NCBI GenBank assembly: GCA_021775795.1
Contig: JAJFHB010000036.1
Location: 1 to 12,225, forward strand
Origin: Hyphomicrobiales bacterium
GTDB lineage: Bacteria > Pseudomonadota > Alphaproteobacteria > Rhizobiales > JAJFHB01
Direction of reading: 5' to 3'
Length of the DNA: 12,225 bases
The notes beneath the pieces are model-generated. The model worked only from the letters and a program-made list of their open reading frames with translations. It was not told the origin of the DNA and searched no databases. Shown here piece after piece: positions 1 to 6,692 of the stretch; position 1 is the first letter of the stretch, and each line of letters opens with the position of its first letter. A program made the position numbers and the translations under genes.

Positions 1-261
1 ATTCCCTACGGTTCCAAAGTAAACGACCTCGCCCGTTTTTCCGAAGGTTACGTGCTCCGCCTCCGGCTCTCCCAGCACTTGCGTAAACGCGAGTTGCTTT
101 TCATCAGACATGTCCTGATCGGGAAAGCACAACAGTGAATAAGTGTCGACGGCCTCACGGATCGCCAGCACCTCTTCTTCGCTCAGATCGCCGGACAAGG
201 TGCAGCCTTCAATGCGCGCACCGAAGTCTTTGTGAAGAGGCGTAATTGAGAATTTTGCCAT
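1..261 (-). CDS. TauD/TfdA-family Fe(II)/2-oxoglutarate dioxygenase, N-terminal part
   Basis: This is a partial gene. The first 87 codons are present and the rest lies beyond the left edge. The protein begins MAKFSITPLHKDFGARIEG and continues with a LSEEEVLAIREAVDTY segment, then LLCFPDQDMSDEKQLAFTQ and LGEPE. This order matches the N-terminus of the TauD/TfdA family, which uses Fe(II) and 2-oxoglutarate to hydroxylate small substrates such as taurine or aryloxyacetates. The HxD...H iron-binding residues would fall outside the window, so substrate and activity cannot be judged. Two in-frame ATGs exist, at 267 and 261. I chose 261 because an AGGA lies 9 bases upstream of it but only 3 bases from the other. 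The next gene on this strand, the DUF922 gene, ends 91 bases upstream. No strong promoter is visible in that gap. Confidence 0.82.
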   Translation of the reverse strand, partial: MAKFSITPLHKDFGARIEGCTLSGDLSEEEVLAIREAVDTYSLLCFPDQDMSDEKQLAFTQVLGEPEAEHVTFGKTGEVVYFGTVGN

Positions 262-352
262 GCCCATCAATCCTGATGCATCCGATAAACGTCACCCGCT
301 CACTGCATCTTCTCACCGCTGCCCGAGAGACAGTCGCCCGCGCCACAACTCC

Positions 353-1090
353 CTATCGCAAATCTTCAATAGGCACCGCATTCGGGTTTATGCGGGGCAC
401 ACTCTGACGGCTCTCCTGGCTCTGGCTTGAGGCCGCATGCGTACCACCTCCACTGCGCTCCGTATTGCCGAGGGCCTGAACAATGAAGGGTAATGCCTGA
501 ATTCGGGCCTCCTCCCCACTATCAAATTCCACGTGCTGCGCATCACAACGGCGATTTTCTTCTGTAAAAATGGAGCGCATTTCGGCTCTAAGCGCACTGC
601 AAGACATTGTACCCGAAAGGGCCCTCACCCGCCGGTCAATGCGCCGCGCACATCGCGTGTAGATGGTCTTGTGCTGGTTTTCATGGGTGGTCACGTAATT
701 GACGAATCTGTTCCAGTTGCGCTGCGTCGTTCCACTCAGGTTCGTGCCCGGCGCCAGCCGCGGCAACCGCAATGTCAATTCAAGTTCAACATAGTAGTTT
801 TGCAGCCTGCAGGTGTTGGTTTCCGTGAAGCCGGAGTCCTGCCGGATGACAGCTGATGTTGTCCCAAGCGCGCGGCCGCTTTCCCCACGCGGGCCGTGAC
901 GCAGCATATAGGCAAGCAAGGTTCCCGCGCTGTCGCCGCGGACATTGTAGTAGAGTGTTTCGGTGGACACCCGGGGGGCCGCCCGTGCTTGTGTTGCCGC
1001 GGCACAGAGCGCGAGCACCAGAATTATGGGCAGGGTCTGCAGGACAAATCCCGCAGTCTGGAAAAGCCTGTCACTCAGTTGTATCACCAC
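353..1090 (-). CDS. Secreted DUF922-family (predicted zinc-dependent protease) protein
   Basis: A 245-residue protein with a hydrophobic N-terminal segment (about residues 14-36, ending near ARAAP) that looks like a signal peptide, so it is probably periplasmic. The mature part follows the DUF922 pattern: YYNVRGDSAGTLLAYML near 47-63, GP at 66-67, a cysteine at 94, a LxLP segment near 107-110, W125, and a zinc-type HEXXH motif, HENQH, at 136-140. C164 and the segment HVEFDSGEEARIQALPF at 186-202 complete it. The family is annotated as predicted secreted Zn-dependent proteases, but activity is inferred from the motif. The C-terminal 40 residues are Ser/Gly/Gln-rich and probably disordered. Translation starts at one of two adjacent GTG codons, 1090 or 1087. 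AGGAG lies 5 bases before the second, which is the better spacing. The NifU-like gene lies upstream on the same strand but a likely terminator separates them. Confidence 0.8.
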   Translation of the reverse strand: MVIQLSDRLFQTAGFVLQTLPIILVLALCAAATQARAAPRVSTETLYYNVRGDSAGTLLAYMLRHGPRGESGRALGTTSAVIRQDSGFTETNTCRLQNYYVELELTLRLPRLAPGTNLSGTTQRNWNRFVNYVTTHENQHKTIYTRCARRIDRRVRALSGTMSCSALRAEMRSIFTEENRRCDAQHVEFDSGEEARIQALPFIVQALGNTERSGGGTHAASSQSQESRQSVPRINPNAVPIEDLR

Positions 1091-1144
1091 AGCTCCTCTG
1101 CATTGTCTTATCTGCAGCGGCGCAAAGCCTGCCGAATCCTTAAC

Positions 1145-1180
1145 CTAGAGCGTTTCACATTGATATGGAATCGGTTTGAT
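1145..1180. repeat. Possible dispersed intergenic repeat (half element)
   Basis: The intergenic stretch beginning CTAGAGCGTTTCACATTGAT and running through GGAATCGGTTTGAT resembles the half-arms of short palindromic intergenic repeats that I recall from rhizobial-type genomes, which often begin AGAGCGTTTCA. Only one arm is clear here. A downstream TCAAAC at 1195-1200 pairs with GTTTGA at 1174-1179, but no full mirror copy is present. Assignment as a repeat rests on recall only, and copy number cannot be tested from one window. Confidence 0.25.
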
Positions 1181-1224
1181 GGCGTTGAGGGGATTTCAAA
1201 CGGTGAACTGGCTGATTAGAGAGG

Positions 1225-1254
1225 AAAAAACGACGCCCAAGAAGCAAAGGCATC
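1225..1254 (-). terminator. Probable intrinsic terminator of the NifU-like gene
   Basis: On the minus strand, directly after the TGA of the NifU-like gene, GATGCC pairs with GGCGTC (five Watson-Crick pairs and one G-T) across an 11-base loop. G and a run of six T follow. The stem is short, but the T run and the position are right for Rho-independent termination. Confidence 0.5.
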
Positions 1255-1255
1255 A

Positions 1256-1708
1256 TCAGGCGCAGGCGTTTTCCTTGCAGCAGGTTGCCTCGATCTGATC
1301 AATTGCTTCGCAGACCGCATCAAAGGTGAGCAATGTCGATGTGTGACGCGGCTTGTAATCACGTACCGGTTCAAGGATCTCCAGATCCTGCCACTTGCCT
1401 TCCGGTGCGGGTCCGTTTTCCTTCAACATTGCATGCATGCGATCACGCAAAGCACGCAACTCTTCCGCACTGGAACCGACAACATTGCGTGCCATGATTG
1501 AAGATGAGGCCTGCCCAAGAGCGCAAGCCTTCACATCATGTGCAAAATCCGTCACCACACCATGTTCCATTTTCAAATCGACGGTAACCTTGCTGCCGCA
1601 CAGGCGTGACACCTTTGCAGCCGTAGCATCAGGATCCGCAAGGCGCTCAGTGCGCGGGATATCTGCTGCAAATTGCAGAATGCGCTTGTTGTAAATATCG
1701 TTCAGCAT
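1256..1708 (-). CDS. NifU/IscU-like Fe-S scaffold family protein
   Basis: A 150-residue protein with the NifU N-terminal (IscU-like) fold signature: LCGSK at 36-40, KACALGQASSSIMA at 60-73, and a LKENGPAPEGKW segment near 95-106. Such proteins hold nascent Fe-S clusters on three cysteines and a nearby Asp. Here C37 and C62 are present, but the position of the third ligand reads RHTSTLL (T123) instead of HC, and the usual CGD is CGS. Extra cysteines occur at 133, 143, 144 and 149 near the C-terminus. It belongs to the 'iron-sulfur cluster assembly scaffold' group common in alphaproteobacteria, and its role as a working scaffold is uncertain. The reading frame stays open to 1918 upstream, but the family N-terminus (MLNDIYNKRI) starts at 1708, with GGA just before it. 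Transcription is divergent from folE. Confidence 0.85.
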   Translation of the reverse strand: MLNDIYNKRILQFAADIPRTERLADPDATAAKVSRLCGSKVTVDLKMEHGVVTDFAHDVKACALGQASSSIMARNVVGSSAEELRALRDRMHAMLKENGPAPEGKWQDLEILEPVRDYKPRHTSTLLTFDAVCEAIDQIEATCCKENACA

Positions 1709-1857
1709 GGTTCCGAATGTCCGGCCCGCCGTGGGTCCATTGTTTGAGCATCTATACCGCAAATTCAGCTGCCGGGAAACACAAGACACAGCCCTTCGTG
1801 GCAATGCGACATTCGAGACACGAACTGGTTTCACGCTTGAAGCCGATTTGCAGCCGT

Positions 1858-1886
1858 TATATATGCTGCCACAACACGAACACCAA
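1858..1886 (-). promoter_or_regulatory. Candidate sigma-70 promoter for the NifU-like gene
   Basis: Reading the minus strand, TTGGTG (1886-1881) is followed by exactly 17 bases and TATATA (1863-1858). Both hexamers and the spacing fit a housekeeping promoter. It implies a leader of about 145 bases before the ATG at 1708, which is long, so the assignment is tentative. Confidence 0.4.
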
Positions 1887-1904
1887 GGGGCTCCGTAAAG
1901 CCGC

Positions 1905-1933
1905 TTGTTTGCTGGCAAAATCAGATCATGCTA
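1905..1933 (+). promoter_or_regulatory. Candidate promoter for folE-hisI
   Basis: TTGTTT at 1905-1910, 17 bases, then ATGCTA at 1928-1933, facing folE. The -35 has the TTG core but the -10 is a poor match. It is the best element seen upstream of folE on this strand. Confidence 0.3.
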
Positions 1934-2056
1934 GCCTCAATAAGGCAAAGTCGGCAGGATTTGCCAAAGCGAAACACGCAATAGAACGGCTGCACACCGG
2001 GAACTGACGCTGACAACACATTGTGCGCCTGAGACAGGATTACACAGGACATCAAC

Positions 2057-2695
2057 ATGGATGCGGTTGTGAAGAACACGCGGGAGCGCGGCCCTGACAT
2101 TGGACGCGGCCCCGATATAGAACGGCCAAGCCGTGAGGAAGCAGAAGCTGCGGTGCGCACGCTGCTGGCCTGGGCTGGTGATGACCCCGACCGCGAAGGT
2201 TTACTTGATACACCGCGCCGCGTTGTCGATGCTTACACGGAGTTTTTCAGCGGCTACGGCGAGTGTCCGCTCGAAGCGCTTTCGCGCACCTTCGAGGAGG
2301 TTGGCGGCTACGACGATATGGTGATGTTGCGGGATATCGACATCAACTCACACTGTGAGCACCATGTGGTTCCCTTCATCGGCCGTGCCCATGTCGCCTA
2401 CTTCCCGACAGAGCGGGTGGTTGGCCTGTCGAAACTTGCACGTGTGGTTGAAATATTCGCCCGCCGGCTGCAGACCCAGGAAACAATGACTGCTCAGATC
2501 GTGACCACCATCGATCGCGTCCTGCGCCCAAAGGGAGCCGCGGTGATGATCGAAGCGGTTCATCAGTGTATGTCTCTGCGTGGCATTCAAAAGCGCGACG
2601 TCTCAACGGTGACAACGCAGTTTGTCGGTGTCTTCAAGACGGACCCGGTTCTGCAGGCACGTTTCATGGAACTCATCCGCCAATCGCGCGTTTAG
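2057..2695 (+). CDS. folE: GTP cyclohydrolase I
   Basis: A 212-residue enzyme of the usual length. GTP cyclohydrolase I opens GTP to 7,8-dihydroneopterin triphosphate, the first step of tetrahydrofolate synthesis, as a cytosolic decamer. The family motifs are intact: [15 protein letters not shown] at 42-56, [20 protein letters not shown] at 98-117, [19 protein letters not shown] at 121-139, and [11 protein letters not shown] at 166-176. The zinc ligands expected from E. coli FolE correspond to C100, H103 and C171, and all are present. H102 is the neighbouring catalytic His. The first 25 residues lie outside the conserved domain and include a short repeat, [12 protein letters not shown]. An AGGA 7 bases before the ATG supports the start. 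hisI begins 42 bases after the stop, so the two are probably cotranscribed. Confidence 0.97.
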   Translation: MDAVVKNTRERGPDIGRGPDIERPSREEAEAAVRTLLAWAGDDPDREGLLDTPRRVVDAYTEFFSGYGECPLEALSRTFEEVGGYDDMVMLRDIDINSHCEHHVVPFIGRAHVAYFPTERVVGLSKLARVVEIFARRLQTQETMTAQIVTTIDRVLRPKGAAVMIEAVHQCMSLRGIQKRDVSTVTTQFVGVFKTDPVLQARFMELIRQSRV

Positions 2696-2737
2696 TTCCG
2701 CCGATCATTTTTTGAAATTCGCAAGCCTGGACCCAAA

Positions 2738-3217
2738 ATGTCAGACACATCCTTCGCTCAACGCATCAGCATTGAACAGGTCGAGGAAGGCACGGATCTC
2801 GCGCCAAAGTTCGATGAGGACGGGTTGTTGCCCGTGGTCACAACGGAAGCGGAGAGTGGCGATGTCCTCATGCTTGGATACATGAATGCAGACGCGCTCA
2901 GGAAAACCATAGAAACCGGCGAAGCGCATTACTGGAGTCGCTCCCGGCAGGTTCTCTGGCACAAAGGGGCGACCAGCGGCCTTGTCCAACGCGTAGTCGA
3001 CATGCGCATTGACGATGATCAGGACGCTGTCTGGTTGAAAGTCGACGTTACGGGGTCAGGTGCAAGCTGCCATGTGGGCTATCGCTCCTGTTTTTATCGT
3101 TCGATCCCCACAGGTGCAGCACCGCGTCCCGATCTTGAATTGCTCTACCGGGAAACCGAAAAGACATTCGACCCGGTGCAGGTCTACGGAGACGCCCCCA
3201 ATCCGACAAAACTATAG
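2738..3217 (+). CDS. hisI: Phosphoribosyl-AMP cyclohydrolase
   Basis: A 159-residue monofunctional HisI. It opens the adenine ring of phosphoribosyl-AMP in histidine biosynthesis (third step), in the cytosol. The family blocks are present: LMLGYMNADALRKTIETGEAHYWSRSR at 44-70 with LWHKGATSG at 73-81, the metal-binding Asp cluster RIDDDQDAVWLKV at 90-102, and SCHVGYRSCFYRS at 110-122. The zinc site of this enzyme normally uses three cysteines. Only two, C111 and C118, exist in this whole protein. The position taken by Cys in DCD-type homologues is D93, and the residue after DQD is A97. There is no HisE domain fused at the C-terminus. The ATG at 2738 gives the normal N-terminus, with a weak GGA upstream. 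It follows folE closely, probably in one transcript. Confidence 0.94.
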   Translation: MSDTSFAQRISIEQVEEGTDLAPKFDEDGLLPVVTTEAESGDVLMLGYMNADALRKTIETGEAHYWSRSRQVLWHKGATSGLVQRVVDMRIDDDQDAVWLKVDVTGSGASCHVGYRSCFYRSIPTGAAPRPDLELLYRETEKTFDPVQVYGDAPNPTKL

Positions 3218-3367
3218 GCCGCTTCGCGATCGAAGAGGGCGTTGGATAAGGCACATTCAGCAAAAGTTAGACGTTACGTGCCATGATCACCACACCTGCG
3301 CTCATCCGTTGGCAGGCGGATCAACCGAACATCTGAGCAAGCCTGTCTCCAATCATTGCAAGGCATT

Positions 3368-4360
3368 ATGGAGATGAATGACAACGACTCCCGAAATGAC
3401 ATAAACGTTCGCGAAGATGCGACCGGGGCTGAAAGTCGCCCGCCGGTTAAGATCGGGTTGGCTTTGGGAGCGGGAGCAGCAAAAGGCTGGGCCCATATCG
3501 GTGTCATCAAGCGTCTGGAAGAAGCGGGTATTGTCCCCGACGTTGTCGCTGGAACATCAATTGGCGCCCTTTGCGGTGGTTGTTATGTAGCCGACAAACT
3601 CGAGGCACTTGAAGCCTTTGCACGCGGTCTCACTCGACGGCGCATCTTTGGCCTGATGGACTTTTCCTGGCGCGGCAGTGGCCTCATTTCGGGCAACAAA
3701 CTCGCCAAGATGCTGACCGAAGAACTCGACGAAACACAAATAGAAGATCTGCCGCGGCCATTCATTTGCATTGCCACTGAACTGCAGACCGGCCATGAAA
3801 TCTGGCTGAAGAAGGGCCATCTGGCCACGGCCGTCCGGGCATCCTATGCCCTACCCGGGGTTTTCAAACCGGTTTATGCAGACCACATGTGGCTGCTCGA
3901 CGGCGCTGTGGTAAACCCGATCCCCGTCTCGGTTTGTCGCGCCATGGGCGCGCGCATTGTTATCGCTGTGAATCTGAACACGGATACCTTTGGCACCTGC
4001 ACCGTCATTCAAACGCCTTTGAAAAATGGCGACAGTCCGCAGGATGGCGCAGAAGCTGATACAGCCGAAACTGCCGAGCAGGCACGTTCTGCCTTTGTGC
4101 ATCAACTCTTCGGTGGCCCAGATGACGGTCCAGGCATCACTACCGTGCTTGTCGCTGCCTTCAACATCTCGCAGGATCGCCTGGCCCGCTCACGTCTTGC
4201 GGGAGACCCGCCTGACGTGTTGATCAGCCCGAGATCGCCGGGTGTTGGTCTCTTTGATTTCGACAAGGCGGAAGAAAGCATCGCCTCTGGTTGGGAGGCC
4301 GCTGATCGCGCCCTCCCCGATATTGAGCACGCTGTGAGCGTGCTCCGCCGTCACTACTGA
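3368..4360 (+). CDS. Patatin-like phospholipase (RssA-type)
   Basis: A 330-residue patatin-family serine hydrolase, expected to act on acyl ester bonds of phospholipids or related lipids, probably at the inner face of the membrane. There is no signal peptide. Using the ATG at 3368, the glycine-rich oxyanion loop is GAGAAKG at 34-40, the nucleophile elbow is GTSIG with S64, and the second dyad residue is D178 in LDGA. The order and spacing fit the RssA subgroup. The central insert at about 217-250, between IQTPLKNG and the GGPDD stretch, is rich in Asp, Glu and Ala and looks flexible. Possible starts are TTG 3356, ATG 3368 and ATG 3374. I chose 3368 because AAGG lies 4 bases upstream. The true substrate is unknown. 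It lies 150 bases after hisI and converges on the CBS gene with only 10 bases between stop codons. Confidence 0.9.
   Translation: MEMNDNDSRNDINVREDATGAESRPPVKIGLALGAGAAKGWAHIGVIKRLEEAGIVPDVVAGTSIGALCGGCYVADKLEALEAFARGLTRRRIFGLMDFSWRGSGLISGNKLAKMLTEELDETQIEDLPRPFICIATELQTGHEIWLKKGHLATAVRASYALPGVFKPVYADHMWLLDGAVVNPIPVSVCRAMGARIVIAVNLNTDTFGTCTVIQTPLKNGDSPQDGAEADTAETAEQARSAFVHQLFGGPDDGPGITTVLVAAFNISQDRLARSRLAGDPPDVLISPRSPGVGLFDFDKAEESIASGWEAADRALPDIEHAVSVLRRHY
4325..4345. terminator. Perfect hairpin inside the 3' end of the patatin gene
   Basis: GAGCACGCT and AGCGTGCTC form a perfect 9-bp stem with a GTG loop. The hairpin lies inside the last codons of the patatin gene (residues EHAVSVL) and ends 12 bases before the stop codon. 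No T run follows on either strand. It may help to stop or protect transcripts between the converging genes, but it is not a classical intrinsic terminator. Confidence 0.35.
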
Positions 4361-4370
4361 CAAATCCAGA

Positions 4371-4802
4371 TCAACCAGACGCGATATAGCCGCGCATGGC
4401 CTCGACCTCGAATTCGGTCTCAGCAATCCGGTGTTTAACCACATCACCGATCGAAATGATGCCGACGAGTTGATCACCATCGACAATCGGCATGTGACGG
4501 AAACGGCCCTGCGTCATCCGTCCCATGACTTCAACTATGGTATCTGCAGCCGTGCAGGTGACGACATTTGCGGTCATGAACGCCTTAACGTTACTTTCCA
4601 TGGCAGCGGCGCCATTTTCAGCAATCGCACGAATGATGTCGCGTTCTGAAATAATACCGCAAAGACCTCCCTCACCATTGGTCACCACAAGGGCCCCAAT
4701 ATTGCGCGAAGCAAGCGTCTGCGTTGTGATCCGGAGCGACTGCTCCATTTTCACGGTTTCTATCGCGTTGCCTTTTGTTTTCAAGATATCGGCAACTAGC
4801 AT
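4371..4802 (-). CDS. Protein with a CBS domain pair
   Basis: A 143-residue protein made of two CBS domains and nothing else. CBS1 covers about residues 8-62 (with IGALVVTNGEGGLCGIISERD at 35-55) and CBS2 about 75-128 (with RHMPIVDGDQLVGIISIGDV at 102-121). CBS pairs bind adenosyl nucleotides such as AMP, ATP or SAM, and as stand-alone proteins they usually regulate a partner that cannot be named here. The short tail FEVEAMRGYIASG is typical of this alphaproteobacterial group. The frame is open upstream to 4907, but the ATG at 4802 is preceded by a perfect AAGGAGGT 4 bases away, which settles the start. The rhomboid gene lies 122 bases upstream on the same strand, so the genes may be cotranscribed or this one may have its own promoter. 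Confidence 0.92.
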   Translation of the reverse strand: MLVADILKTKGNAIETVKMEQSLRITTQTLASRNIGALVVTNGEGGLCGIISERDIIRAIAENGAAAMESNVKAFMTANVVTCTAADTIVEVMGRMTQGRFRHMPIVDGDQLVGIISIGDVVKHRIAETEFEVEAMRGYIASG

Positions 4803-4924
4803 TCTTACCTCCTTGACCCTGGCCGAGCCTCTGAAGTGTATGTTGTCATGATGCGACAGCGTTGCCTCCATGGCAAGTTCTGCACACAGATTTTTGGATG
4901 CCGGCAAAATACGAGGATGCGTGG

Positions 4925-5662
4925 TTACAAGGCGCCTGAGGCTTTTCTTGGGCGATCAAACAATCCGTACAGCAACAAGCCAGCTGCAAATCCACCAAGG
5001 TGAGCCTCCCACGCAACGCGCGCACCCGCAATCGCCTCTCCGGTAAGACCAAACAGCAGATTGATCGCTATCCAAACGCCAACAAAGGCAAGTGCCCTCG
5101 GGTTTCGGAACACCTGGGAAAGGCTCTCGGGACGCAAATGGTCGGCCGACATGCGGCTTGCCTGGAACAGATTGCCCGGACGCGCGAAGATAAATCGCAC
5201 CGCTCCCGCCATTTGCCCGGAAATCGCCGCCGAAGCTCCGAGCATGTAGATTGCTTCTCCCCAATAGAGCCAAAGATGAAGTGCCGCCCCGGCGACCGCG
5301 CAAATGGCACTGAACAGCAAAAACCGGATGGCACCGGTCCGCCGGGCCACGACGCTGCCAAATGCAAGCATCCAAAAGCCGTTCATCACCAAATGCGTCC
5401 AATCCGCATGCAGGAACATGTATGTGAGAAATGTCCACACATCCGCTCCTGCTCCACCTGGAAGCAGGTCAGATGCGCCACTGCTCAAATCACTGTAGCG
5501 GGCTGGAATGAACGCGAATGTCAGGAGAAAATCCCGCAGTTCCGAAGGCGTCAGATAGGACTGCCACAAGTGCACAGCAACAAACACAGCTGACAAAAGC
5601 AGAACGACAAGTGGTGCGTTTATGGCAGGCTGCGATGTGCCGGCATGGTGATGGTTGGTCAT
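4925..5662 (-). CDS. Rhomboid-family intramembrane serine protease
   Basis: A 245-residue polytopic inner-membrane protein. Rhomboids cut substrate proteins within or next to the membrane. The catalytic elements are visible: H90 and N94 in HLVMNGFW, the serine motif GASA with S144 inside MLGASAAISGQMAG, and the partner H221 in EAHLGGFAAG. The H90-N94 spacing equals that of E. coli GlpG (H150, N154). Hydrophobic segments occur near 17-34, 75-103, 112-133, 138-158, 190-206 and 220-235, fitting a six-helix core. A loop of about 30 residues (160-190) between the serine helix and the next is longer than minimal. The ATG at 5662 gives a normal N-terminus, but no good ribosome binding site precedes it. 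Physiological substrates are unknown. Confidence 0.9.
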   Translation of the reverse strand: MTNHHHAGTSQPAINAPLVVLLLSAVFVAVHLWQSYLTPSELRDFLLTFAFIPARYSDLSSGASDLLPGGAGADVWTFLTYMFLHADWTHLVMNGFWMLAFGSVVARRTGAIRFLLFSAICAVAGAALHLWLYWGEAIYMLGASAAISGQMAGAVRFIFARPGNLFQASRMSADHLRPESLSQVFRNPRALAFVGVWIAINLLFGLTGEAIAGARVAWEAHLGGFAAGLLLYGLFDRPRKASGAL

Positions 5663-5862
5663 ATCAAACGCCGCACTTTCCCTGAGATTCTTGAGGTTTC
5701 AGAGCCTCTGCAAAACGCCAGAAGCTGTCGCCCTGTTATCACTGTTCGTTTTACTCCGGAAGCTCCTCGTTTGTGAACCACCGTTATCGATCTGCTCCGC
5801 AAGACGCTTAACAATCCGCGTGTGGCACAGATCATGCTGAGTACCAATCAACATATGAGATT

Positions 5863-5880
5863 TGATACGCAGGTGTATCA
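5863..5880. promoter_or_regulatory. Operator-like dyad TGATAC-N6-GTATCA
   Basis: A perfect 6-bp inverted repeat with a 6-base centre, 18 bp in total, the size of a site for a dimeric repressor or activator. It overlaps a second weaker dyad (5847-5866) and lies 130 bases before the PAS gene. The binding protein is unknown. Confidence 0.4.
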
Positions 5881-5883
5881 TTA

Positions 5884-5936
5884 CTGGACTGTTCGGCAGG
5901 GAAAGAAAAAACAAAAACCCCGGCTGAACAGTCCAG
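5884..5936. repeat. 11-bp inverted repeat around an A-rich 31-base loop
   Basis: CTGGACTGTTC (5884-5894) and GAACAGTCCAG (5926-5936) match perfectly. The loop holds GGG (5899-5901) and CCC (5918-5920) that can extend the fold around an A-rich centre. No T run follows on either strand, so it is not an ordinary terminator. It could be an RNA structure in the PAS leader or a paired binding site. Confidence 0.5.
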
Positions 5937-6009
5937 GACAGCCCATTAGGTCCCGCGATCCGCCCGCGCAAAATGGCGGAAAAGAACATGGAGAGGCGTT
6001 AGTTCGTTG

Positions 6010-6627
6010 ATGAAACACCCTGATACCAGAGCGCTCTACGATTACTGGAACGCCATCCGTCTGTCCCGTTCAGCGCCACTACGAAGCGATCTGAATCCGC
6101 GGGAGCTCAAAACCGTATTGTCCCGCTTGTTCATTCTACAGCGCGAAGATGCTGACAGCTATGTCTACCGTCTCGCTGGAACAGAATTGTGCGGCTACTA
6201 CGGGAAAGAACTGCGCGGCACCAATTTCCTCGCCTCCTGGCGCACTAATGAAAAGCAGAGCATTTCCTCTTTGTTCCAGTCCATTACAGACGAAAAAACT
6301 GCTGCAGTACTCGGCGTCAGCGCCGAAGCTGACGAATTCAATCAATGCCAGATGGAATTTATCTTGCTGCCTGTTCGTCTGGACGGATCCAATGAGGTTC
6401 GCGTCGTCGGCTGTGCCGGCGTCTTCAACCAGCCCACATGGGTCGGCAGAACACCTATAGAAAAACAGGAAATTGCAAGCCTGCGGTTACTGTGGCCCGA
6501 CAACGCACCGAGATTCATGCCCCATGAAGCCGGAACTGTGGAACCGGAGCAGGATGTTTTCGCGGAGGAAACAACCGGCGTGGAGCGACGCGGCCATCTC
6601 TGGGTCATTGACGGCGGTGGCTCTTAA
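6010..6627 (+). CDS. PAS domain protein of the PAS_5 / DUF1457 type
   Basis: A 205-residue soluble protein. Residues about 5-150 follow the PAS_5 pattern typical of alphaproteobacteria: LYDYWNAIRLSRSAPLRSDL near 9-28, LSRLFILQRE near 37-46, YVYRLAGTELCGYYGKELRG near 51-70, and a C-terminal strand region VRVVGCAGVFNQP. It has no kinase, GGDEF or HTH output domain, so if it senses something it must pass the signal to a partner protein. The last 40 residues are acidic and probably flexible. The start is ATG 6010, immediately after an alternative TTG at 6007. GAGAGG lies about 10 bases before the TTG, so either is possible. No ligand can be named. It lies upstream of the PilZ gene on the same strand, but that gene has its own promoter signals. 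Confidence 0.82.
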   Translation: MKHPDTRALYDYWNAIRLSRSAPLRSDLNPRELKTVLSRLFILQREDADSYVYRLAGTELCGYYGKELRGTNFLASWRTNEKQSISSLFQSITDEKTAAVLGVSAEADEFNQCQMEFILLPVRLDGSNEVRVVGCAGVFNQPTWVGRTPIEKQEIASLRLLWPDNAPRFMPHEAGTVEPEQDVFAEETTGVERRGHLWVIDGGGS

Positions 6628-6677
6628 GCCCGCCACACAGAGAGTCCCATTCACACCCTAACCGTTTGACGCTGCGG

Positions 6678-6692
6678 TTAACCTGCCGTTAA
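6678..6692. promoter_or_regulatory. Perfect CtrA-type box upstream of the PilZ gene
   Basis: TTAA (6678-6681), seven bases CCTGCCG, TTAA (6689-6692): the full consensus TTAA-N7-TTAA of the alphaproteobacterial cell-cycle regulator CtrA. It lies in the PAS-PilZ intergenic gap. A 6-bp dyad TAACCG/CGGTTA (6659-6664, 6675-6680) overlaps its left end. TAAAGA at 6711-6716 is a weak possible -10. A GATTC (GANTC, the CcrM methylation site) occurs at 6720-6724. Confidence 0.6.

Larger units (their letters stand above)
1709..2056. other. Divergent intergenic region between the NifU-like gene and folE
   Basis: A 348-base gap between divergently transcribed genes. Open frames cross it on both strands, but none has family-like sequence or a ribosome binding site. 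The content that can be supported is one promoter-like element for each direction, listed separately, and a short folE leader ending in an AGGA ribosome binding site near 2047-2050. Confidence 0.5.
5663..6009. other. Inverted-repeat-rich intergenic region upstream of the PAS gene
   Basis: A 347-base gap between divergent genes (rhomboid and PAS). Short open frames cross it but none has a ribosome binding site or recognisable product. It holds several dyads: ATCAA/TTGAT (5847-5851, 5862-5866), TGATAC/GTATCA (5863-5880), an 11-bp pair (5884-5936) and TCCGCC/GGCGGA (5959-5964, 5975-5980). No good -35/-10 pair stands out on either strand. Confidence 0.5.

Noticed and set aside
1709..1918. N-terminal extension of the NifU-like protein to 1918
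   Set aside because: The family N-terminus begins at the ATG at 1708. The extra 70 residues look like a random translation and contain the promoter-like element.
2087..2122. Tandem 18-base duplication at the folE 5' end ([12 protein letters not shown])
   Set aside because: It is a short in-frame repeat in the non-conserved N-terminal extension, with no sign of function.
3222..3235. Small hairpin CTTCG-CGAT-CGAAG after hisI as a terminator
   Set aside because: The stem is only 5 bp and no T run follows, so it is not supported.
4803..4907. N-terminal extension of the CBS protein to 4907
   Set aside because: A perfect AAGGAGGT sits before the ATG at 4802, and the extension crosses the likely leader.
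5000..5593. A 197-codon plus-strand open frame opposite the rhomboid gene
   Set aside because: It is the antisense of a clear rhomboid protease with all catalytic residues. The translation is low-complexity, basic, and lacks any family signature.
5699..5989. A 96-codon minus-strand open frame in the rhomboid-PAS gap
   Set aside because: There is no ribosome binding site, no recognisable domain, and it runs across the inverted repeats, which suggests non-coding DNA.
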